A stretch of DNA of 64,000 nt from Cryptomeria japonica. Lineage: Eukaryota > Streptophyta > Pinopsida > Cupressales > Cupressaceae. The first letter of the stretch is position 1. Every line of letters begins with the position of its first letter. The notes beneath the pieces were generated by a model. That model saw only the letters and a program-made list of their open reading frames with translations, was not told the origin of the DNA and ran no database searches. The translations under genes were made by a program, and so were the position numbers. Below, piece after piece: positions 56,951 through 64,000 of this stretch. The DNA is taken from the NCBI RefSeq assembly GCF_030272615.1, contig NC_081415.1, forward strand, positions 103,778,796 to 103,842,795, written 5' to 3'.

Positions 56951-57660
56951 AAAGGAATAGATGATAGAGATGAGCCTAAAAAGAGTTTTTGTTCAATGGA
57001 GACATATCCTTCTTCTAAAAAATATTGTGATGGCTCAAATGATGAATTTTTATTTTTGGTCAAAGAAGAAAATGACAGTGAAAGGTTTGGTACTTTGCAT
57101 GATGAGAATAACAGTGAAATATAAATGACTTTGAAGAATGCACTACATGCAAAAGTGGAACTTAATGCTTAGATAATTGATTTTGGATGCTCAAAGCATA
57201 GGATAGGTGACAAAAGGAAGTTCATAGACTTCAAAAAATATTATGGTGGATCAGTGAAATTTGTTGGTGAGGAGGTTGCACCCATTTGTGGTAAAGGAAC
57301 CATATCTATTGATGGTAAGTATATGATAGATGATGTTTATTATATTAAAGATTTGAGACATAATTTTTTGAGTGTGATTCAAATGTACGATAAAATCTAC
57401 AAGCTTATATTTCATGGGTCAATATGTGAGACTAGAAAAGGAGGTTCTACAAGTTTAGTTGCACAAGGTATAAGAATAAATTGTAATGTCTATTATGTAA
57501 AAGAAGACAAAGGAAGTAGTTGTCTGTTGGAAAAAAGTAGTGAGTGCTAGTTATGACACAAAAGAATAAGACATATTAAATTTGACAACATGGTGAAGAT
57601 CATCTCTACTCATGCTGTGAGATATTTTCCAAACACTATCAAACCTATCAATACAGTGTG
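56951..57660 (+). pseudogene. Protease and pre-integrase region of element E
   Basis: The active site reads IIDFGCSKH (Copia usually LDSGCSRH), so the serine of D-S-G is lost. It is followed by FVGEEVAPICGKGTISIDGK, VYYIKDLRHNFLSVIQM and a pre-integrase HRIRHI...NTVCKECPMEK region with zinc-binding residues. Confidence 0.75.
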
Positions 57661-58340
57661 CAAGGAATGTCCAATGGAGAAATAAAAAAAAGGAACAAAT
57701 TCAAGAACAAGGAGCATTCTACCATAAGACCTTTGGAGTTTATTCATACTTACCTATGCAAACCTACAAGGATAAGAGGATTGAATGGTGAAATGTATTT
57801 CATGTTGCTCATTGATGATTATTCTAGAATGACATGTGTTAGTTTCTTAAAAGAAAAATCAAAAGTACTAGATAGTTTTAATGTATTCAAATCTATGCTT
57901 GAAAATCAAATAGATGCTAAGATCAAATGTTTAAGGTCTGATAGAGGAGGAGAATTTACATCAAATTAATTTAAAGGATTTTGTGAAGAGCATGGTATTA
58001 GGAGACAATTATCAGCACCTAAGACTCCACAACAAAATGGAGTTGTTGAAAGAAAGAATAAGATTGTTGTTGAAATATTTAGAACTATGTTGAAAGATGC
58101 TAACATGCCTAATGTGTATTGGAAATAACCTTTGCACGTTGTTGTATATATTATTTATAGGGAACAAGTAAAAGCAAATCACACAAAGATACCTTATATA
58201 TTATGGCATGGAAGATCACCTACAGTCAAATATTTCAGAATCCTTGGAAGCAAGTGCTACATCAGAAGAGATGAAGAGGATTTGGGAAAGTTTGATGCAA
58301 GATTAGATGAAGTAATATTTTTGGGATGCTCTAAAAAGAG
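57661..58340 (+). pseudogene. Integrase of element E
   Basis: Core motifs: LIDDYSRMTCVSFLKEKS (first D), CLRSDRGGEFTSN (second D) and PQQNGVVERKNK (E). The Copia GKG-type end LGSKCYIRRDEEDLGKFDAR follows. Stops at 57967-57969 and near 58126 break it. All three catalytic residues are kept. Confidence 0.85.
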
Positions 58341-59466
58341 AAGTGAAGAATGGATTCTAATTGCACCTAAACTTGAGATTGAGATAGAAGAGACTCTCAT
58401 TATTGCAAAAGAGAAGGATGTTATAGATGATAAAGAAGAGTCAAATGAAAAAGGAGAGGAATATGGACAAGCACCTGAGACACTTGCAAAGTATGTACAC
58501 AAGAATCATCTAGAAGATCAGATCATTGGAGACAAAAATAAAGGAGTTCAAACTACAAGAAGAATTACTGAGAACAATGAACAAGCAAATTTATGTTTCT
58601 TATCTAAGGTGGAACCAAAAACTTTTCTAGAGGCTAGCAAAGATGATGGATGGATGGAGGAAATGGAAGAAAAACTAGATCGGATAGAAAAGAATCAGAT
58701 AAGGAAATAGGTACCTAGATTATTGTACAAGAATGTGATAGGAATAAAGTGGGTGTTCCAAAACAAGCTAAATGAAGATAGAGAAATCACAAGAAACAAA
58801 GCAAGTCTGGTTTGTAAAGGCTATTCACATGTTGAAGGTATAGAGTTTGAAGAGACTTTTTCTTCAGTAGCTAGGATGGAAGCTATAAGGATGTTTCTTG
58901 TATTTTCTACTTACAAGAACTTTAAAGTATATCAAATGGATGTCAAGTCCGCATTGTTGAATGAATAACTTGAAGAAGATGTGTATATTGAACAACTAGA
59001 TGGGTTTTAGTTGTCAAAAGATCTGGATATGCTCTACAGACTCAAGTAGACACTTTATGGACTCAAGCAAGCTCCCAAAGCTTGGTATGCAAGGTTGGAC
59101 ATATACTTTTTGCAACAAAACTTCAAGAAAGGTACAACAGATAGAAATCTCTATTTCAAAGTTGAGAATGGGAAACTATTCATAGTGGTTTTATATGTTG
59201 ATGATATGATCATTTTTGGTGGAGATGAAGATGTTTGTAAAAAATTTGCAGAAAGAATTGAGATGTCAATGATTGGTGTGTTGTCATTTTTCCTTGGTCT
59301 TCAAGTAACACAGTTAGATGATTGTATTTTCATTTCTTGGACCAAGTATATCAAGGGGATGTTGAAGAAATTTGGTATGGAAAATTGTAAACAAGTTGGA
59401 ACCCCTATGGTTTCTAATTGTCACTTAATAAAGGATTATGGATCTTCGGAAGTTTATCAAAAATAG
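58341..59466 (+). pseudogene. Reverse transcriptase of element E
   Basis: After a charged linker (IIAKEKDVIDDKEESNEK), the RT motifs are GIKWVFQNKLNEDREITRNK, SLVCKGYSHVEGIEFEETFS, VYQMDVKSALLNE, TLYGLKQAPKAWYARLD and LYVDDMIIFGG with YVDD at 59194-59205. Stops near 58710, 58966 and 59010-59050 break it. Confidence 0.9.
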
Positions 59467-60150
59467 TATAGATATATGAAATTGGTGGATTGTTGTATTT
59501 GAATGCCTCAAGACTAGATATTATGTAGGCGGTCTGTTTGGTTGTTAGATATCAAGCTAATCCAAAGCAATCTCATGATAGAACAGTTAAAAGGATATTT
59601 AGATAGGTCTAAAAGGGAATCCAGATTTTGGTTAATGGTATAAGAAGGATGATGATTTCTCTTTGAAAGCTTACATGAATGCTGATTGAGATAGATGTGT
59701 TGATGACAAAAGAAGTACAAGTGGTGGTGCATTTTTCTTGGGAGACAGATTGGTCTCTTGGTTGAGAAAGAAGCGAGATTTAATGGCAATATCTATAGTA
59801 TAAGAAAAATATATTGCACAACAACATCTTTTTGTACTCAAGTCATGTGGATGAAGCAAACTCTTAAAGATATCAAGGTGATGTATGATGAAGCAATTCC
59901 TATTATGTGTGATAATAGAAGTGCAATTAACATTTCAAAGAATCCAGTGATGCATTCAAGGACTAAACATATTTTATTTGGTATCATTTCTTAATAGAAA
60001 AGGTTGCAGAGAAGGAAGTCAAATTAGAATATGTGCCCACAAAGGATTAGATTACAGATATTTTCAATAAGGCACTATCAAAAGATACCTTTGAGTATCA
60101 TCAACGAAAGATGGGGGTTATTGTTCCACTTGTTCAAACTGGATGCATAT
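59467..60150 (+). pseudogene. RNase H of element E
   Basis: Fragmented across frames: DDKRSTSGGAFFLGDRLVSW is the Copia RNase H signature, followed by EAIPIMCDNRSAINISKNP and HSRTKHI. Several stops and frame changes. Confidence 0.75.
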
Positions 60151-60450
60151 AATTAGTGCATCATTCCAACAAGAAATTCAAATTTTATCCTTTGTCTCCA
60201 GGATTGATGTGGTGGTTGCTCATAGGAGGAGAAATGAAGGTTGTGATTTCCTGATTGTAGGAAAATGGTTATAGAAGAGAGATATCACTATCAAAGTGAG
60301 TGTTATGGATATCAGAGTTTTACTCAGAAGAGGAAGAAAGAGTTACAGAGATTGGGTTCATATAATTGTGCCCATTATCCTTGATGTCAAAGGGGGAGGA
60401 AGTTTAAATTTGTTGGTACAAGTGTTGCCATCAATCACAAAGGGGGATAT
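60151..60450 (+). other. Region after pol and polypurine tract of element E
   Basis: Non-coding. It contains GATGTCAAAGGGGGAGGAAG near 60385 and the likely polypurine tract CACAAAGGGGGAT (60436-60448) before the LTR. G has a related stretch at 62117-62400. Confidence 0.7.
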
Positions 60451-62116
60451 TGTTGCAAATGTGGTTGTGTTGTCATTGATGTCAAACATGTTTGGTTTTT
60501 GTTATGAGTTTGTGTTTAATGGTGACAAAGGTGAAGAATATTGTAGTGGTTCAATTGTGTGGTTGTGGTATGTGGTCTAAAAGTGAGTGTTTGGATGTTA
60601 TGTTGTTTGAAGGTGACATTGAGAAAGAATGAGGTGTTTCTGGAAGATGACAAGTAGTGGAAGTTACAATATGCAAGAAAGAGTAATTAATACCTCTATG
60701 GAGGATGCTCTATTTTCCTCTAATATTTGAAGATGATGGCTTGTGGTTTTGGATAAATGTCTACATTCTATAGATGTTGCACTTCATGTTTTTATGTACT
60801 CTATTGCTAAGATGGTAAAGTTAGTGGTTGTAGTTTGTTGATAGTGAATCTTTTTGTTAGGACTAGTTTGGAGAATGCTCTGCATTTCTCCGCTATGATG
60901 ATTGAAGTATGCATCTTGAAGGGTATGTTCATATGGTTCATGTAGTGTACTAGTTTAGATTTCATGTGTTAGTCTGCTCGACAAGTGAAGTTATGTTTCT
61001 TTGTTGTTTAGTGTGGTCAAATGTGGTGGTCCTTGACCGACTCAGTTGATTTATCTTATTTGGATCATACTCTTTTTGTAGGGATATGCATTGTAGGTTG
61101 AATCAAGATATTTTTTATGGGTCTCACAATGGCATGTGGAGATACGCATTGAGTAATTTGCATTGGGTGATGTTTCTAGTCTGAATGGTTCATGAGATTT
61201 ATTGTTTATCTACATGTCACATTTGATGTCAACTTTGGAGGATGTGTTAGTGTGTGTGGTTTGTTGGAATTGACTTTGGAAGACTTGTTATGATGCATTT
61301 GGGTTCCCTTTATCTCCTAGAGTGGACCACATTTGGTGTAGTTGTTATTTGTGGATGACTTTATGTAATTCATGTATATTTTGTTTGTGGGTGATCTAGT
61401 TGAGGGTTTCAATGAATAACCTAGTATATATAGGTGTGCATATCTTTGAATTGTGAATGTTGTGCAATCATATGTGGAGAAGAAATAGTGCGAATTTTAT
61501 TTTCTGATAAGTTGTGATGATCATACCTTTCAACATTACAAAGTGTTGAGACAACGAATTTGTGATTTATGTTTGTCATGGTATTGTTTGCTTGACACAA
61601 TGGTTCAAGGGCAGTTTCATGATCAAGAGACCTTGTTCATTTCAATTCATCATTTCCATGTACCTTCCAAAAGACTATGTCCTTTCGGTAGCTTGTGCAT
61701 ATTTGTATCTTGCCCTAGAATAGTCAGCTTTAGTGATGCAAGTCCATTGTATCTTGCCCTGGGATGTGCATCTCAGTAATGCAAGTTCATTGTATCTTTC
61801 CTTAAAGTTGTGCATCTTAGTTCTGCAAGTCAAACTCAAGAGTAGTTAGCTACCTTGGCCTTGAGCCTAAAACATTGTATCAATGATTCATATTGTGAGT
61901 GTGATTCTCACTATGGTTTTTCCCTACTTAAGGTTTTCTACATAAATTCAATGTTCTCTTGTGTATTGTGTATTGTGTATTGTATTTTGTGGTTTAATGT
62001 TTCATTATTGAATAGATAAGATAATTGTGGTTTGAGGTTTAAGAAGATTAAAGATAAATTAGTTTAAGGTCTGGACTAATTCCCCCCCTCCCTTCAGTCT
62101 TGTGGTGTGTTCAACA
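60451..62116 (+). repeat. 3' LTR of element E
   Basis: 1666 bp, TGTTGCAAATG to ...GTTCAACA. TATA box TATATATAG near 61424-61432. It includes three imperfect tandem units of about 45 bp (61690-61830) with GCAAGTCCATTGTATCTTGC, and a (TGTGTAT)n tract near 61960-61985. Confidence 0.85.
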
Positions 62117-62400
62117 AATGGATGCATCTATTAAGGGGGTGAATTTAAAGGCATATCTCTTGCCTTGGATTGATGTTGGATGTTACTCTTAGGAGGAGCA
62201 GATGGTTGGATAACTATTTTTGAAAGAGTAGTGCAAAGGGATTTGAATTTAGAATCAAGTAAAGATATGCACCCTTTGTCATTGATGTCAAAGGGGGAAA
62301 GATATTGTGGAAGAGATACCAATGAATGGGGGAGAGAATACAAATATGGAAGGAGAGAATTGCATTATGTAGTGTTCCCATCAATGACAAAGGAAGAGAT
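62117..62400 (+). mobile_element. Internal 3' end of a second Copia element G
   Basis: Resembles 60138-60450 of E: GGATGCAT, GATTGATGTTGGATGTTACT, then CTTAGGAGGAG, GATGTCAAAGGGGGAAAGAT and the tract GACAAAGGAAGAGAT before an LTR start. Only the part after pol is present; E abuts it directly. Confidence 0.65.
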
Positions 62401-64000
62401 TGTTGGCAATACGTGTTGTAATTGATGTCAACCTAATGTTTGAAAATGTATGTTGTCCTTGATTGTCCTTGGTCATTGATGATAGGATTACTACTTGAGT
62501 AGAACACTATTACAGTGGTTGAGGAAGTGTTTGTTTGCAATACTGGTGTGACTGACATGTGTGACTATATGTATGGTTGAGTAAATTATTGAAAATATAA
62601 TGATGAGATTACATTGGTTATTGTTTGTTAGTTGTTGTCATTGATCTGTATGATTGAGGTTGATGTGAAGTACAGATGGATATTGGTTATAGATGGTATG
62701 TGGATATCTACCTCCTTAGTTTTGATGTCTACACTTAGTTGGTTTTATTGGGAATGTTGATAATGATGCAGTGATTGTATGTTGATGGGTTGATATATTA
62801 AGATGAGGATCAAATGCATGATAATATAATGAAGATGGTGCACTAAGTGAGGAGTTGTTTTCAAGATAATTTGGTACCTGGAAGCCTAATGGAGCAAGTT
62901 GGTATAAAAAGTATGTATTGATGTGTGCACAAAAGAATGCTTTACATTCCTCCACATTTGCATATATGGTCTTGTGGACTTGGATATAATGTTTATGCTC
63001 TTTCGACATTTCACTCCTATCTTTGCAGGTCCTTGGTGTTGCAATTGATATGGTTAGTAATTGTTGTTGGTTGACAGTTGAGCTCTTTGTTAGAATTGGT
63101 CTAGGAAATGCTCCACATTTCTGCATATTGATGTTTCTTGTGCTGCAACTTGGAGGGCATGTTTATTATGTCTATTTTGTGTCTCATTTCAATTATCAAA
63201 TGGTGTTGTGGTCTACAAGTAATGATATTATGTTTTGTGTTTGACTAGCTTTCCGAACTGAAGTGATTACTATCAGTTATGTCAAGTGCTAGTATGATCT
63301 TGATATGAAGAAGTGAAGGAAGGATTTGAGAATGTTGTTGGATGTTAATGGAACATCCTAGTGTGCTCGACATAATTCTAGAAGGTATGTTTGATGATGC
63401 ATGGTGATTGGAATTTATGTTTTAGGGTAATTGTTATGGTTCGACTGAATGGTGTTGTTCTTTGGCCTACAATGAACCCTCGTATGTCTCCACTTGTTTA
63501 TAAGTTTTTTTTGCATTTATTTTGAGTCATACCTTGGCATGTGTGTATCCATATTGGATTTTTTCATCTAGAAGATATGTTTTGGGCCGACTTGTTGCTT
63601 GTTGTTTGGTGTATCTACATGTTACCTTGTTGTTGAACTTTGGAGGATGATTAATAGTGTATGAATTATTCCTAGCTACTTGGATGGAAGTGTTAAGATG
63701 TTTTAGGTCCTCTCTATCTCTTGGATTGGACCTCTTTCACCACAATAATTTTTAGGTGGCCGATTTGATAGGACTTATGCTTGTCCTTTGTCCTGGCTAG
63801 CCTAATGGATGTTTGCAATCAAGAAGATATATATAGAAGATCAAATTGATGTTGAAGGTGTGAGTGAGTGTGAGTGTTGATATGTGTATGGATCAATGTG
63901 TGTGTTGTGCCTACATGATTATATCATTTGTAGAGGTTAGGTGTGACGAAGGACCAATGTGTGGTGATTGTTGTGAAGTTGGTCACTTGAGATAGAGATT
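62401..64000 (+). repeat. LTR of Copia element G (runs off the window)
   Basis: Starts TGTTGGCAATACGTG and is a diverged relative of E's LTR. Shared islands include AATGCTC(C/T)(A/G)CATTTC, GTGT(C/G)...GCTCGACA and a TATA-like TATATATA at 63828-63835 in the corresponding position. If equal in length to E's it would end near 64066. Confidence 0.65.

Larger units (their letters stand above)
55590..62116 (+). mobile_element. Element E: Ty1/Copia retrotransposon, 5' LTR cut by element C
   Basis: The last 100 bp of the 5' LTR (55590-55689) match the end of the 3' LTR (62018-62116). The internal order gag, protease, integrase, RT, RNase H, with integrase before RT, is diagnostic of Copia. The primer site TGGTATTAGAGC matches the usual initiator-tRNA-Met site with one change. 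LTR ends are TGTTG and CAACA. The two LTR parts differ at about 11%, the oldest pair in the window. AAGAT at 55590 is the likely target duplication of C. Confidence 0.9.

Noticed and set aside
62716-63126. - strand 136-codon frame near the right edge
   Set aside because: Inside the LTR of G, with no recognisable domain.

Overview
The window is plant nuclear DNA made almost entirely of LTR retrotransposons nested inside one another. I see no ordinary host gene, rRNA, tRNA or CRISPR array. Large Ty3/Gypsy Tat-type elements, AT-rich spacers, many decayed copies and no host exons suggest a large-genome seed plant, possibly a gymnosperm. The species cannot be fixed from the sequence.

Layout, outermost to innermost. 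(1) A Ty1/Copia tail, G, lies at 62117-64000 and runs off the right edge. (2) Copia element E, + strand, follows: its 5' LTR is cut at 55590-55689, the internal region is 55690-60450 and the 3' LTR is 60451-62116. A 327-bp solo LTR, H (56560-56886), sits in its gag. (3) Tat element C, - strand, is inserted in E's 5' LTR: 5' LTR 54470-55589, leader 54469-52742 and 39137-38392, gag-pol 38391-30840. (4) C's leader is split by the young element D (39138-52736, target duplication CTTAC). (5) C's region after pol is split by element A, + strand (window start to 30669), whose LTR copies at 1-434 and 30236-30669 pair. (6) A is split by element B, + strand (8718-24513, target duplication GTTTG). Hand-counted LTR divergence agrees with this order: E about 11% (100 bp only), A about 4.8%, B about 2.6%, D 2 differences in 1474 bp.

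Gene content. A, B and C carry gag, aspartic protease, reverse transcriptase, RNase H, a second (archaeal-type, aRNH) RNase H and integrase. All are broken by stops and small indels. In B and C the aRNH lies between RNase H and integrase; in A it lies before the reverse transcriptase. A also has an unrecognised ORF of about 960 codons between pol and its 3' LTR, preceded by a promoter-like segment and a small candidate intron. B and D each carry, antisense between their sense genes and 3' LTR, a plant mobile domain (PMD) gene with an acidic tract (clear in D) and a coiled coil. D has no pol at all: it has a proline-rich sense ORF and the antisense PMD ORF, each interrupted by one TAG.

The most interesting signal is a shared non-coding architecture in B, C and D. 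It consists of a long leader with a conserved block holding a GTGAGT site, clusters of a GCG(C/T)(C/T)TGTGT-like motif in both sense and antisense leaders, a twin hairpin motif after the sense coding region, and a hairpin abutting the polypurine tract. This looks like a retrotransposon system with two convergent transcription units, in which D is a recently mobile, pol-less partner.
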